A DNA stretch of 64,000 bases. Origin: Halorubrum sp. 48-1-W. Lineage in GTDB: Archaea; Halobacteriota; Halobacteria; Halobacteriales; Haloferacaceae. Within the stretch, counting starts at the first letter, position 1, and each line of letters starts with the position of its first letter. The position numbers were made by a program, and so were the translations under genes. The notes beneath the pieces are model-generated. The model was given only the letters and a program-made list of their open reading frames with translations. It did no database searches and was not told the origin of the DNA. The stretch is taken from NCBI RefSeq assembly GCF_003287355.1, contig NZ_QMIM01000015.1, positions 61,364 through 125,363 of the forward strand. The letters run 5' to 3'. This document shows positions 8,392-18,057 of the stretch, in pieces.

Positions 8392-8760
8392 GTTGATTAA
8401 TCTTTGGCAGATCTGTGTCTATATTTGATATTTTTACAAATTGGCGAGAAAAGAGCCGAGTGTAGCCAGAATTGCGGTTTAGACAGAGTTACGAGGTTTC
8501 GGTGAGTTGGTCCCTGTATGGGTGTTGGTTCTCATACAGGGGAACCGTTGAATATAGGCTCTGCAGTTACCGATTCTTTCATTCGTCTGCTGACCGAGTT
8601 CCGCTGACCGACACAGAGGATACATTCAGCAGGGTCCGTTCCGAGTGATCAAGGCCTAAAACGTACTACCGAGGAACGCTTTCGGCATCGAAAAAGCGGT
8701 GATACTCGCGGGTGTCGCCACGTAATGACGAATCGGACGGAGCTAGCCTGAAAAGGAGAG
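8392..8760. other. Gene-free, AT-richer region with a decayed repeat
   Basis: No credible reading frame was found. AT-rich stretches next to 8391 (ATATTTGATATTTTT, near 8420) look like the promoter of the minus-strand peptidase operon. Near 8600-8630, CTGACCGACACAGAGGATAC resembles CTGACCGATACAGAACACGT at about 9804-9823, on the other side of uspA. Confidence 0.5.
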
Positions 8761-9651
8761 TCACCGCATCGGGACACAACAGATCGGGACAGATGCGTTA
8801 CGGACAACTGTCTCGGTGACGCTTCCGGTAAGATATCGTCGGAGGCCGGATCGGCCGTGCGTTCCCATCACGATGAGGTCAATATCGTGTTCTTCGCTGT
8901 AGGCGAGGATCGTGCGTGCTGCCGGCCCGCTTGCGATATTTCCTGTGACACTGATATCGGCTGCTCGGGCACGCTCCTGGACCGTCTCAAGTGCCTGCCG
9001 TCCGGTTTGTTCGAGTGCATCGTGAATTTCTGCCATTCCCTCAACGCCGCCGAATCGACTCGTTTCGACAGAATAGAGCGTGTGTACCGTCGCATCATAC
9101 ACTTCGGCTATAGTAGTCCCCCACTCGATCGCGAGTTCGGCTCCCTCGCTGCCGTCAGTCGGGAGGAGAACGTTTTCGTACAGCTGATCACCGATTTCGA
9201 CGATGTCCGCATCTGGGGCCACCATGACGATCGGGACATTTGCGGTCCGGAGAGTCCGTTCTGCAACGCTCCCGAGTAGAAGCCGTTCGAACCCTGTCCG
9301 CCCTCGTGACCCCATCACGATGAGATCAATGTCGTGAGTATCGGCGTAGTCGTTGATCGTCTGGAATGGAATCCCCGACTTGACAGCGGTAGTAATGCGG
9401 CCAGAAAGATGCGTGTGGGCGAGTCGCGCTATCGAATCCACCGCCCGTTCTGCCTCCTCTTCGAGTAGTTGCTCCCGTTCGGTCTGATCATTAGATATCA
9501 GATCCGGTTCGATTTCACGGCTGTCAATCACTGACAATACGTGAAGATCGGCCCCGATCGTGGTAGCGAGATCGATTCCTCGCCGTGCCCCTACCTGTGC
9601 CCCTTCACTGCCGTCGGTCGGAACGAGAACCGAGTTGATTGTCCGGGTCAT
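8761..9651 (-). CDS. Universal stress protein with two UspA domains
   Basis: A 296-residue tandem UspA protein. Each half starts with VLVPTDGSEGA (or VLLPTDGSEGA) and ends with the ATP-binding signature: LIVMGSRGRTGFERLLLGS in the first and LIVMGTHGRSGLRRYLTGS in the second. Both halves keep G-2x-G-9x-G(S/T), so both should bind ATP. The start was set at MTRTIN; 17 more in-frame codons lie upstream but do not match the fold. The gene stands alone between two AT-richer gene-free regions. Confidence 0.92.
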   Translation of the reverse strand: MTRTINSVLVPTDGSEGAQVGARRGIDLATTIGADLHVLSVIDSREIEPDLISNDQTEREQLLEEEAERAVDSIARLAHTHLSGRITTAVKSGIPFQTINDYADTHDIDLIVMGSRGRTGFERLLLGSVAERTLRTANVPIVMVAPDADIVEIGDQLYENVLLPTDGSEGAELAIEWGTTIAEVYDATVHTLYSVETSRFGGVEGMAEIHDALEQTGRQALETVQERARAADISVTGNIASGPAARTILAYSEEHDIDLIVMGTHGRSGLRRYLTGSVTETVVRNASVPICCVPMR

Positions 9652-9986
9652 GTGAACAATTTGGCACGCTATTGATTTAACGTTACTTTCGATTCTCACC
9701 ACGGTGTAGCATAGTGAATTTGCGGACCACGGGCTCTGTGCTGCATACGCGCTCTCTATTCAGCACGGTATCAACAAACTGCCCGACGGATGTCAATATC
9801 GGACTGACCGATACAGAACACGTATTCATCACAGAGCGGTGCGCGAAGACTGTCTCTGTAACCCAGGTTTCCCCGGTTTGTTGTTCATCGCCCTACCGTG
9901 TTGCCTGTGAGTAGCTACCAAACTCGTGAAAACCACAGAATTGAGGGAAGAAAGGCAATTGGTGTTGATATCGCTCCTCTCACTGA
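9652..9986. other. Gene-free region with inverted repeat, possible insertion-sequence remnant
   Basis: No real gene was found. TGCTGCATA (9739-9747) and TATTCAGCA (9757-9765) form an inverted repeat with one mismatch. Around 9804-9823 a segment matches one on the far side of uspA (near 8600-8630) in the same orientation. This looks like decayed mobile-element ends. Confidence 0.45.
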
Positions 9987-10280
9987 TCACTTGCCTGGCT
10001 CGATTCCGTAGTCGGCGGCGAGGTCCCCGAATTCCTCCGGTATCAATTCGGTGCGTTGCTCGAGGAGCTCCTCGAAGTGTGGTGGCGAGAACATGACGAG
10101 CAGCGTTGCAGGTTCCATACTATGATTTATATGTCCGTGGACGGTTCCCCGCGGAATGGTGTGATAACTCCCGGCTGACCATCGGAACACAGATCGGTTG
10201 GTGGAACGGTCACCACTCAATGCGTAGCTTTCATCTACTGCTGTTTCGGGTGAGAATCTGTCTGAAGAAGCGGATTCCAA
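9987..10280 (-). pseudogene. Truncated cupin-domain protein
   Basis: The last 60 or so residues (from about 10170 down) read as a cupin C-terminal half: HTIPRGTVHGHIN, EPATLLVMFSPPHFEELLEQ. The first cupin motif (G-x5-H-x-H-x-E) is missing, and the preceding 35 codons do not resemble a cupin. The gene is probably 5'-truncated or frame-shifted. The gene-free region on its downstream side may have caused the damage. Confidence 0.5.
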
Positions 10281-10370
10281 CAGAGCCTTATATTCCTATT
10301 AGCACCTCCCGAATCATCCGAGTGACTATACGAAGTCTTGAAGTAGGGTTTCCAGTTATAGGAGAGTAAG

Positions 10371-10625
10371 ATGTCTACATCGAACAAGTTCACCGTCGTT
10401 TCCGAACAGAACGATCACGATCACGCCGCAGTACGTGCGCACCCACGCAACGAGACGTACCACATCGTGGACTACGCCGACGGGACCGCCCGCGACCGCG
10501 TCGCGGACCTCCCGGCCGGCTCCGTCGTCCGGATGGAGCTCTCGCGTGCGGGCCGTCGGAGCAACGTCTGGCGCGCCGAGTCGGTTCACGTCGCGGAGAC
10601 CGACGGCGGCGTCGGCTTCGAGTAA
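10371..10625 (+). CDS. Small conserved haloarchaeal protein, 84 residues
   Basis: It starts MSTSNKFTVVSEQNDHDHAA and has a small beta-rich body (TYHIVDYADGTARDRVADL, GSVVRMELSRAGRRSNVWRA). It has the length and charge of single-domain haloarchaeal proteins of unknown function. No catalytic motif is visible. The GC-rich core composition resumes here after the AT-richer 8.4-10.3 kb stretch. Confidence 0.72.
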   Translation: MSTSNKFTVVSEQNDHDHAAVRAHPRNETYHIVDYADGTARDRVADLPAGSVVRMELSRAGRRSNVWRAESVHVAETDGGVGFE

Positions 10626-10740
10626 ATCGGGAACCTGCCGGGAGGCGACGACACCCCGACAATTGTGGTCCTCCCTCTTTTGCAGACTTCGTCGGAGACA
10701 TCCTCCGAACGCACCGCCGGTACGTTTGGGTGACGCGTCC

Positions 10741-12534
10741 CTACTCGTCCGGCGTGAGCCGCGGGTTCGTCACCGCACCGATCGACGCCGAGGAGAAGTC
10801 GCGGCCGTACTTCGCGAGCACGCCACCCTCGTAGGGCGGCTCCGGCGCCTCCCAGTCCGCCGCGCGTGCGTCGAGTTCCTCCTCGGAGAGGTCGACCGCG
10901 AGGTCGCGGTTCGGGATGTCGACCGTGACCCGGTCGCCGTCCTCGAGGAACCCGATCGGGCCGCCGACCGCCGCCTCGGGGGCGACGTGGCCGATCATCG
11001 GGCCGCGTGTCGCGCCCGAGAAGCGCCCGTCGGTGAGTAGCGCCACGTCCTCCTCGTGGCCCGCGCCGACGACGGCGGCGGTCACGCCGAGCATCTCGCG
11101 CATGCCGGGACCGCCCGTCGGGCCCTCGTTGCGGATCACGATCACGTCGCCGGACGCTATCTCGCCCGACTGGACGTACTCCATGGCGTCCTCCTCGTTC
11201 TCGAAGATACGCGCCGGCCCCTCGTGGTGGAACGCGTCGTCGCCGGTCACCTTCAGGACCGCGCCGTCGGGCGCGAGGTTCCCGTTCAGGATCTTGATCG
11301 CCCCCTCCTCCTCCTTGGGATCGTCGACGGCGTAGAGGAAGTCCGCCTCGATCGCGTCGTCGTCCGGGAGGTCACCGTTCGCCTCGAGTTCGGCGAGTTC
11401 CTCCTCGACCGTACGGCCGGTCACGGTCATCGCGTCGCCGTGGTACAGTCCGGCCTCGTGGAGGCGGCGGATCACGACCGGAACGCCGCCGACCTCGTGG
11501 AGGTCGTTCATCACGCGGGAGCCGCCGGGCTGGAGGTCCGCGATCTTCGGCGTCCGCCTCGAGATCTCGTCGAAGTCCTCGATCGAGAGGTCGACGTCGG
11601 CCTCCGCGGCGAGCGCGAGCAGGTGGAGGACCGCGTTCGTCGACCCGCCCATCGCGGTCTGGACCGCGATCGCGTTCTCGAAGGACTTTCGCGAGAGGAT
11701 ATCGGAGGGGCGGCGGTCGTTTTCGATGCAGTCCATGACGAGCTCGCCGGCCTCCGCGGCCACCTCGTAGCGCTCCTCGTCCTCCGCGGGAGGGGAGGCG
11801 GACCCGAGCGGCGCGAGCCCGAGCGCCTCCGAGATGGACGCCATCGTGTTGGCGGTGAACATCCCGCCGCACGAGCCCGCCCCGGGACAGGCGTGTCGCT
11901 CGAGCTCGTCGAGCTCCTCGCCGCTCATGTCGCCCTCGGCGTACGCGCCGACGCCCTCGAACACCTGGACGATCGTCACGTCGCGACCCTCGTGTTGCCC
12001 GGGCATGATCGAGCCGCCGTAGAGGAAGACGCTGGGGAGGTCCGTCCGGATCGACGCCATCATCATCCCCGGTAGGTTCTTGTCACAGCCCGCCACGGTG
12101 ACCAGGGCATCCATCCGCTCGCCGAAGGAGACGAGCTCGACGGAGTCGGCGATCACCTCCCGGGAGATCAGGCTCGCCTTCATCCCCTCCGTCCCCATCG
12201 AGATGGCGTCGGAGATGGTGACCGTCCCGAACTCGATGGGCATCCCGCCGGCAGTGTCGATCCCGTCGAGGGCGGCGTCGGCCACGTCGTCGAGGTGGAC
12301 GTTACACGGCGTGATGTCGGCCGCGGGGTTCGGCACCCCGACGATCGGCGAGGAGAGGTCCTCGTCGTCGAAGCCCATCGCGCGGAACATCGACCGGTGA
12401 GGTGCGCGGTCGGCCCCCTCGGTCACGTCCCGGCTCCGGAGGTTCTCGTCCTTCTCGCCAGCGAATCGGTCCGAATCGTCCGCGCGCCGTCGGGAGCGGT
12501 CCTCCCCGTCGGGCTGTGACTGCTGTTCGCTCAT
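10741..12534 (-). CDS. ilvD: Dihydroxy-acid dehydratase
   Basis: A 597-residue enzyme of branched-chain amino acid synthesis; it dehydrates 2,3-dihydroxy-isovalerate and its C6 homologue. The Fe-S ligands are visible as [17 protein letters not shown] and [32 protein letters not shown] near the C terminus is the IlvD/Edd signature. The N terminus carries an extra 40-residue polar, Arg/Asp-rich extension not seen in bacterial IlvD. The start is MSEQQSQ; 13 upstream codons are in frame but unlikely. No other ilv genes are adjacent. Confidence 0.96.
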   Translation of the reverse strand: MSEQQSQPDGEDRSRRRADDSDRFAGEKDENLRSRDVTEGADRAPHRSMFRAMGFDDEDLSSPIVGVPNPAADITPCNVHLDDVADAALDGIDTAGGMPIEFGTVTISDAISMGTEGMKASLISREVIADSVELVSFGERMDALVTVAGCDKNLPGMMMASIRTDLPSVFLYGGSIMPGQHEGRDVTIVQVFEGVGAYAEGDMSGEELDELERHACPGAGSCGGMFTANTMASISEALGLAPLGSASPPAEDEERYEVAAEAGELVMDCIENDRRPSDILSRKSFENAIAVQTAMGGSTNAVLHLLALAAEADVDLSIEDFDEISRRTPKIADLQPGGSRVMNDLHEVGGVPVVIRRLHEAGLYHGDAMTVTGRTVEEELAELEANGDLPDDDAIEADFLYAVDDPKEEEGAIKILNGNLAPDGAVLKVTGDDAFHHEGPARIFENEEDAMEYVQSGEIASGDVIVIRNEGPTGGPGMREMLGVTAAVVGAGHEEDVALLTDGRFSGATRGPMIGHVAPEAAVGGPIGFLEDGDRVTVDIPNRDLAVDLSEEELDARAADWEAPEPPYEGGVLAKYGRDFSSASIGAVTNPRLTPDE

Positions 12535-12633
12535 ACTGTCACCCTGTCGCTCGGGGGTCTTAAACGAACCCACCCGAACAAGTCCGTCCGGGACTCCGCG
12601 ATCGGGCGGCGCCGGTGTTTCCGGGAGTCACGG

Positions 12634-13455
12634 TCACGGCTCGCTCCCGCCCGTCTCCGAACCACCGGTCTCCAGTCGGCCGCCCTCCCGTTTCCACTCG
12701 GTCAGGCTCCCCTCGTAGAACGCGATCTCCGGGTAGTCGAGCGCGCGGAGGACGGTGTAGGTGTGGCTGATCCGGCGCGCGGTGTTACAGTAGAGCACCA
12801 CGCGATCGTCGGGGTCGATCCCGCGCGCACCCAACAGCTCCCGCAACGCCGGTTCGGGCCGGACCGTCCGCGCGTCGGTGTCGACGAGCTCCCGCCAGTC
12901 CAGTCGGACCGCACCGGGTACGTGTCCCTCCTCGTACTCCCACTCCTCGCGGGTGTCGACGACGGTCGCGTGCGGGTCGTCGACCGCGGCCGTCATCGCC
13001 TCCAGGTCGATGAGGGGGCCGTCCTCGCGGAACTCTGACGGATACGTCGACCGCGTCACGTCCGGCTCGTCGGTCGTCGTCGGCTGTGAGCGGTTCCAGA
13101 CCGAGTAGTCGCCGTCGAGCAGGTGGAGCTTCGCCGGGTCGTGGCCGTACAGCTCCGCGGTGACGAGGAACCGCGCCGCGAAGACGCCGTGGGTGTCGTC
13201 GTAGGCGACGACGTCGTCGTCGGGGTCGATCCCGGCGGACTCGGCGATCCCGGCGAAGACGTCCGCGCCGGGCAACATTCCGGCCTCGGCAGCGCCGTGT
13301 TCGTCCGCCCGGAACGAGTCGAACGGGACGTTGACGGCGCCGGGGACGTGGCCGATCCCCCCGTACTCCCAGGCGTCGCGGGTGTCGACCACGGCGACGT
13401 TCGGGGTGTCGAGATGCTCGGCGAGCCAGTCGACGTCGACGATCCGGTCGTTCAT
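12634..13455 (-). CDS. Thiosulfate/3-mercaptopyruvate sulfurtransferase, two rhodanese domains
   Basis: A 273-residue protein with an inactive N-terminal rhodanese domain (VVDTRDAWEYGGIGHVPGAV, with DDTHGVFAARF in place of the catalytic loop) and an active C-terminal one (VDTREEWEYEEGHVPGAV, LYCNTARRIS with the catalytic Cys). It transfers sulfane sulfur from thiosulfate or mercaptopyruvate to cyanide or thiol acceptors. It faces a second two-domain rhodanese on the other strand across a 158-bp gap, the same arrangement as the TssA/TssB pairs annotated in haloarchaea. Confidence 0.93.
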   Translation of the reverse strand: MNDRIVDVDWLAEHLDTPNVAVVDTRDAWEYGGIGHVPGAVNVPFDSFRADEHGAAEAGMLPGADVFAGIAESAGIDPDDDVVAYDDTHGVFAARFLVTAELYGHDPAKLHLLDGDYSVWNRSQPTTTDEPDVTRSTYPSEFREDGPLIDLEAMTAAVDDPHATVVDTREEWEYEEGHVPGAVRLDWRELVDTDARTVRPEPALRELLGARGIDPDDRVVLYCNTARRISHTYTVLRALDYPEIAFYEGSLTEWKREGGRLETGGSETGGSEP

Positions 13456-13613
13456 GTCCCGAGGTTCGGAGCCGTCGGTTTAACCCCTCCCCTCCGGGCG
13501 AGCGCTTCCGGACTCGGATCCAACGGGTAGATGTTGCCGCGATCGGCGAGGAGCGGCCGAGCGTGCCGTGAGGGATGGGTAATATACGGGACCGACCCGT
13601 ACGATGAGTCGTA

Positions 13614-14483
13614 ATGAGCGATCACGATTACGCGAACGACGTGCTCGTCTCGGCCGACTGGGTCGAGGAGCGACTCGACGAGTTCGAGAGCGACGACCCC
13701 GACCTCCGACTGATCGAGGTCGACGTCGACACCGAGGCGTACGACGAGAGCCACGCCCCCGGGGCGATCGGCTTCAACTGGGAGACCGACCTCCAAGACC
13801 AGACCACCCGCGACATCCTCGATAAACCGGACTTCGAGGCGTTGCTCGGGGACCACGGCGTCACCGAGGAGTCGACGGTCGTGCTGTACGGCGACAACGC
13901 CAACTGGTTCGCAGCGTACACGTACTGGCAGTTCAAGTACTACGGCCACGACGACGTGAAACTGCTCGACGGCGGCCGCGAGTACTGGCTCGAGAACGAC
14001 TACCCGACGACCGACGGGGTCCCCGAGTACTCCGCGGTCGACTACGAGGCGTCCGGTCCACGCGAGTCCATCCGCGCGTACCGCGAGGACGTGGAGAACG
14101 CCATCGACCGCGGGCTCCCGCTCGTGGACGTTCGCTCGCCCGAGGAGTTCAGCGGCGAGGTCCTCGCCCCGCCGGGACTCAACGAGACCGCCCAGCGCGG
14201 CGGCCACATCCCCGGCGCGCAGAACGTCTCCTGGTCGGTCGTCACGAACGACGACGGGACGTTCAAGACAGCCGACGAGCTGAAGGAGATCTACGCGGAG
14301 TACGACATCGACGGTGACGAGACGACGGTCGCCTACTGCCGGATCGGCGAGCGCTCCTCGGTCGCGTGGTTCGCGCTCCACGAGCTACTCGGCTACGAGG
14401 ACACGATCAACTACGACGGATCGTGGACCGAGTGGGGTAATCTGGTCGGTGCACCGATAGAGAAGGGCGAAGTCGACGACTGA
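13614..14483 (+). CDS. Thiosulfate sulfurtransferase, two rhodanese domains
   Basis: A 289-residue tandem rhodanese. The N-terminal domain has ESHAPGAIGFNWETDLQ and an inactive loop (YGDNANWFAAY). The C-terminal domain has VDVRSPEEFSGE, GHIPGAQNVSW and the active loop YCRIGERSS, with Cys as persulfide carrier. The WTEWG end motif of rhodaneses is present. It is divergent from the other rhodanese gene; the pair likely arose by old duplication, and their active-site loops differ (CNTARR against CRIGER), suggesting different acceptors. Confidence 0.93.
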   Translation: MSDHDYANDVLVSADWVEERLDEFESDDPDLRLIEVDVDTEAYDESHAPGAIGFNWETDLQDQTTRDILDKPDFEALLGDHGVTEESTVVLYGDNANWFAAYTYWQFKYYGHDDVKLLDGGREYWLENDYPTTDGVPEYSAVDYEASGPRESIRAYREDVENAIDRGLPLVDVRSPEEFSGEVLAPPGLNETAQRGGHIPGAQNVSWSVVTNDDGTFKTADELKEIYAEYDIDGDETTVAYCRIGERSSVAWFALHELLGYEDTINYDGSWTEWGNLVGAPIEKGEVDD

Positions 14484-14550
14484 GCGTAGCGAAGGAGTTG
14501 ACGCGAGAGCGACGACTGAGCGTAGCGAAGCCTCACAGTCGACGACTGAA
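14474..14550. repeat. Direct repeats over the sulfurtransferase stop codon
   Basis: A 21-bp segment, CGACGACTGAGCGTAGCGAA plus G, occurs at 14474-14494 and exactly again at 14510-14530. A shorter third copy (CGACGACTGAA) follows at about 14540. The first copy contains the TGA stop of the upstream gene, so the end of the gene has been duplicated downstream. Confidence 0.85.
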
Positions 14551-14615
14551 CGACCCGAACGCGAACCCTTCTTCGGACGCCGACCGTCGCATACAACTAC
14601 TCGGAGACGGTACCG

Positions 14616-15248
14616 ATGCGCATGACTCCCGAGGAGTTCATCGAAGCCGTCCGTGACGACAACGAGACCGCCCTCTCGCGGCTCGGCTCGTCGAAGTCGC
14701 TTTTCGCGGACACGGAAGGGGAGATGGAGCCCGAAGTCGTCCTCGCCGCCGCGGCGACCGCCGAGCACCACGCCGCCGAGACGTACGAGTCGTGGGCGGA
14801 GACCGAGACGGGCGACGTCGCCGAGGCGTTCGCGGAGACGGCCCGCGAGGAGCGGGCCCACTACGACACGGTCGCCGGCGAGCTCGACGAGCACGAACCC
14901 GGGGAGGTCCCGGCGATCCAGTCGTACCTCCGCGGGCTCGACGAAACCGTCGAACGGCTCGGCGGCTTCGTCGGGCGGACGCTCGCCGCCGAGAAGTCGA
15001 AGACCCAAGTGACCGGCTTCTTCGTCGGCGACGCGGACCCGCAGACTGCGGGGCTGTTCCGGTCGATGGGCGACGACCTCGACGCGCAGCTGGAACGGGC
15101 GAGCGACCTGCTCGTAGCCGAGTGTGGCGACGACGAGGCTGTGTGGGAACGTGCCCGCGAGGCCGCGGGCGGCGCGATCGGGACGGCATACGAGGAGTAC
15201 ACCGACCGGCTCGAGTCGATGGGCGTCAACCCGAAGCCCGTCTGTTAG
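14616..15248 (+). CDS. Ferritin-like/rubrerythrin-type protein
   Basis: A 210-residue all-helical protein. E-x(2)-H pairs are visible: AEHHAAETYESW in helix 1 and AREERAHYDTV in helix 2, as expected for a di-iron four-helix bundle. GTAYEEYTDRLESMG closes the fold. There is no rubredoxin domain. Starts at MRMTPEEF (14616) or MTPEEF (14622) are both possible. Related haloarchaeal proteins are often called rubrerythrin family. A role in oxidative stress or iron handling is inference. Confidence 0.75.
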   Translation: MRMTPEEFIEAVRDDNETALSRLGSSKSLFADTEGEMEPEVVLAAAATAEHHAAETYESWAETETGDVAEAFAETAREERAHYDTVAGELDEHEPGEVPAIQSYLRGLDETVERLGGFVGRTLAAEKSKTQVTGFFVGDADPQTAGLFRSMGDDLDAQLERASDLLVAECGDDEAVWERAREAAGGAIGTAYEEYTDRLESMGVNPKPVC

Positions 15249-15333
15249 GTTCGGGACGGGGGAGGTGGTCCGGCGCGGACGGCGTCCGTCGCGGATCAGC
15301 ACGCCTTTTTCCCGCGGTCACCGAGGACGTCGC

Positions 15334-15936
15334 ATGGAGACCAGCAGTCGGGGCGACGCGGACCGCGACGACGCGGATCGGGACGGCTCGGCGAGGGACG
15401 GCTCGGGTCGGGCCGGCGTCGCGCTCTTCGTCGACGGCCCGAACGTGTTGCGCGCGGAGTTCGACGTCGACCTCGACGACGTTCGCGAGGCGGCGGAGGC
15501 AGCGGGACGGCTCGTGACGACCCGGCTCTACCTCGACGAACACGCCACGCCGGGGCTGATACAGGCGGCGGAGGCGCGCGGGTTCGAGGTGATCGTGACG
15601 AGCGGGGACGTGGACGTGAAGCTCGCGGTCGACGCCGTCCGGTTCGCAGTCGAGGAGCGAATGGCGACGCTCGCCATCGCCTCGCGCGACACCGACTTCA
15701 AGCCGGTGTTGGAGACGGCCAACGGGTACGGCATCCGGACGCTGGCGATCGCGCCCGGCGAGTTCGGCCGATCGGACGCCCTCCGCAACGCTGCCAGCGA
15801 CTCGGTAACGCTCGACGGCGACGTGGACGGCGGGGCCGGCGACCGCGGGAACGCCGAGTCGAACGACGCGAGCGGGGGCGACGAGGGAAACGGGAGCCGT
15901 GGTGGCGCTGACGACGGGGACGACCACCACGACTGA
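15334..15936 (+). CDS. NYN-domain protein (LabA/DUF88-like RNase fold)
   Basis: A 200-residue protein. After a 28-residue Asp/Arg repeat-like N terminus, the NYN fold starts VALFVDGPNVLRAEF (first catalytic Asp), continues with DVDVKLAVDAVRFA (second acidic pair) and ASRDTDFKPVLE (third), and ends with the AIAPGEF strand. These PIN-like acidic residues suggest a metal-dependent RNase. A low-complexity Gly/Asp/Asn tail follows. It is a single gene between the ferritin-like protein and signal peptidase. Confidence 0.88.
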   Translation: METSSRGDADRDDADRDGSARDGSGRAGVALFVDGPNVLRAEFDVDLDDVREAAEAAGRLVTTRLYLDEHATPGLIQAAEARGFEVIVTSGDVDVKLAVDAVRFAVEERMATLAIASRDTDFKPVLETANGYGIRTLAIAPGEFGRSDALRNAASDSVTLDGDVDGGAGDRGNAESNDASGGDEGNGSRGGADDGDDHHD

Positions 15937-15987
15937 TCCGCCCCGACGCTCCCTTCGTCCCCCGTTTCGAGTCACGGTCGTCCCCGG

Positions 15988-16674
15988 CTAGCGGTCGTCG
16001 CGGGACCGACGGTCGACCCGGCCCCGCCAGCCGTCACGCGCCCAGCCGACGAGGAACGCCCCGGTCCCGCTGACGAGCGAGACGACTGCGACGATCCCGA
16101 CGCCGGCCGGCACGACCCCGAACCGGCCGACCGCCGCGTCGACGGCGAGTTGCGGGAACCCGAGATAGGGGACCGAGAACAGGGCCTTGGCGTGGATGAG
16201 TTCTTCGTGGACGATCGGGGCGATCCCGGCGCTCTGGTCGTATTCGCCGTTGGCGTCGCCGTAGGTCACGTATCCGTCGTAGGGGGCTGGGCAGGCAGCG
16301 ATGTCCACGCAGTCGGCACCGTCGAGGCGGTCGGGATCGGCCCGATCGGTCCAGTCCTCCCCCGCGGTCACGCGGAACGCGACTCGATGGAGGATGGGTC
16401 GGCTCGGATCGATCGGCGACGTGAAGACGACGACGTCCCCCGTCCCGTCGAGTTTCGTCGGCGGGTCCACAGCGTCGCTTCCGACCGGCCCGTCCCACGG
16501 GAACCGGTCGACCGCCGTCACGACGACGAGGTCGCCCCGCTCGACCGACGGCTCCATGCTCCCGCTCTCGACGGCGACGAGCGGGGGCCAGGTGCCGGTG
16601 CCCACGAGTAGGAGGAGGGCGACGACGAGGACGACGGCTGCGGGTCCGAACCGCTCTCTCGGACGGCGGATCAC
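15988..16674 (-). CDS. Signal peptidase I (archaeal, S26B)
   Basis: A 228-residue membrane protease that removes Sec signal peptides. It has an N-terminal membrane helix (about 11-31), the catalytic Ser in VESGSMEPSVERGD, the catalytic His of archaeal Sec11-type enzymes in ILHRVAF, the YGDANGEYD box with the acidic residue, and a C-terminal helix (about 190-213). The length and the C-terminal anchor fit haloarchaeal Sec11. It is transcribed convergently with the NYN gene. Confidence 0.92.
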   Translation of the reverse strand: MIRRPRERFGPAAVVLVVALLLLVGTGTWPPLVAVESGSMEPSVERGDLVVVTAVDRFPWDGPVGSDAVDPPTKLDGTGDVVVFTSPIDPSRPILHRVAFRVTAGEDWTDRADPDRLDGADCVDIAACPAPYDGYVTYGDANGEYDQSAGIAPIVHEELIHAKALFSVPYLGFPQLAVDAAVGRFGVVPAGVGIVAVVSLVSGTGAFLVGWARDGWRGRVDRRSRDDR

Positions 16675-16764
16675 GTGTCGTCTCGGGGGATGATCGGACT
16701 TGAGAGTGTCGGCAGGGACCCCTCCGATGAGAAGACATTAGGTTCGTCCCGGAGTGGTGCCGGT

Positions 16765-17940
16765 ATGAGCGAACTGACTCCTCCGCTTCACGGCGTTCAC
16801 GAGGCGCGCGGCGCGACGTTCACCGACTTCGGCGGGTGGCAGATGCCCGTCGAGTTCGACTCGATCCGCGAGGAACACACGGCCGTTCGCGAGGCGGTCG
16901 GCGCGTTCGACGTCTCCCACATGGGCGAGATCGAGGTGTCGGGCCCGGACGCGACGACGCTGATGAACCGCCTGACGACGAACGACGTGGCAGCCCTCGA
17001 TCCGGGCGACTCCCAGTACGCCGCGATCACGGACGAGGAGGGGGTCATGCTCGACGACACGGTCGTCTACCGGCTCCCAGACGGCGTCGAGGCCGGGAGC
17101 GCGGCCGCGTCGCTGTCGGACCTCGACGGCGAAACCGACGGCGACCTGGACGCGACGAGCGGCGATCCCGCGTACCTCTTCGTCCCGAACGCCGGTCACG
17201 ACGGGGACGCGACGGAGCGCTGGGTCGACTACCGCGACGAGCACGACCTCGACGCTGTGGTAGCGAACGCGACCGCCGACTGGGCGATGGTCGCGGTCCA
17301 GGGGCCGGAAGCGGTCGACGCGATGGACGAGGCGTCTGCGTCCCCGGGGGCGGTCACGGGCCTGTCGAAGTTCCAGGCAACGCTTGCCACGGTCGGCGGC
17401 GTCGCGAGCTTGGTCGCGCGCACCGGCTACACGGGCGAGGACGGCTTCGAGGTGATGTGTCCCGCGGTCGACGCCGAGGCGGTGTGGTCGGCGTTCGACG
17501 TCCAACCGTGCGGGCTCGGCGCGCGCGACACGCTACGCACGGAGATGGGATACCTGCTGTCGGGTCAGGACTTCGACCCGGAGGGGGAGCCACGGACGCC
17601 CTACGAGGCGGGGATCGGGTTCGTCGTCGACCTCGATACGGAGTTCGTCGGCCGCGACGCGCTCGCAGTACAGCGGGACGACGGCGGGCCGACCGAGGAG
17701 TTCACCGGCGTCAAACTGCTCGATCGTGGGGTTCCGCGGGGCGGCTACGCCGTCACCGACGGCGACCTGGCCCGTATCGGTCACCTCACCTCGGGCACGA
17801 TGAGCCCCACCCTCGACGAGCCGATCGGTTTGGGGTACCTCCACGGGGAGTACACGGCGCCCGGGACCGAGGTGAGCGTCGTCGTGCGCGGCGACGAGAA
17901 GCGTGCGGAGGTCGTCACCCCGCCCTTCCTCGACCGGTAG
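16765..17940 (+). CDS. gcvT: Aminomethyltransferase, glycine cleavage T protein
   Basis: A 391-residue folate enzyme that takes the aminomethyl group from lipoylated GcvH. FTDFGGWQMPVEF and FDVSHMGEIEV at the N terminus, YTGEDGFEV in the middle and LTSGTMSPTLDEPIGLGYL at the C terminus are GcvT signatures. An acidic insertion (about 110-160) is longer than in bacterial enzymes. The start is MSELTPP; the longer frame has no fold support. No gcvH or gcvP lies in this window. The last 20 bases before the stop are duplicated downstream. Confidence 0.94.
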   Translation: MSELTPPLHGVHEARGATFTDFGGWQMPVEFDSIREEHTAVREAVGAFDVSHMGEIEVSGPDATTLMNRLTTNDVAALDPGDSQYAAITDEEGVMLDDTVVYRLPDGVEAGSAAASLSDLDGETDGDLDATSGDPAYLFVPNAGHDGDATERWVDYRDEHDLDAVVANATADWAMVAVQGPEAVDAMDEASASPGAVTGLSKFQATLATVGGVASLVARTGYTGEDGFEVMCPAVDAEAVWSAFDVQPCGLGARDTLRTEMGYLLSGQDFDPEGEPRTPYEAGIGFVVDLDTEFVGRDALAVQRDDGGPTEEFTGVKLLDRGVPRGGYAVTDGDLARIGHLTSGTMSPTLDEPIGLGYLHGEYTAPGTEVSVVVRGDEKRAEVVTPPFLDR

Positions 17941-17963
17941 GTTCCGCCCTTCCTCGACCGGTA
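17920..17963. repeat. Duplicated 3' end of gcvT
   Basis: CCGCCCTTCCTCGACCGGTA occurs at 17920-17939, where it forms the last coding bases and part of the stop, and exactly again at 17944-17963. The spacing is 24 bp. Confidence 0.85.
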
Positions 17964-18057
17964 CCGTCCCTCACCGACCGTTCGGTCGACTGTGGCGAGA
18001 CGACGACGTCGTCGTGCCCCGACACCCTTAACACCGGAACCCGTCGAATTGGAAGCA

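Noticed and set aside
9714..9914. 66-codon plus-strand frame in the region beside uspA
   Set aside because: Ser/Thr/Val-rich reading over the inverted repeat and repeat-like segment; no start context and no family resemblance.
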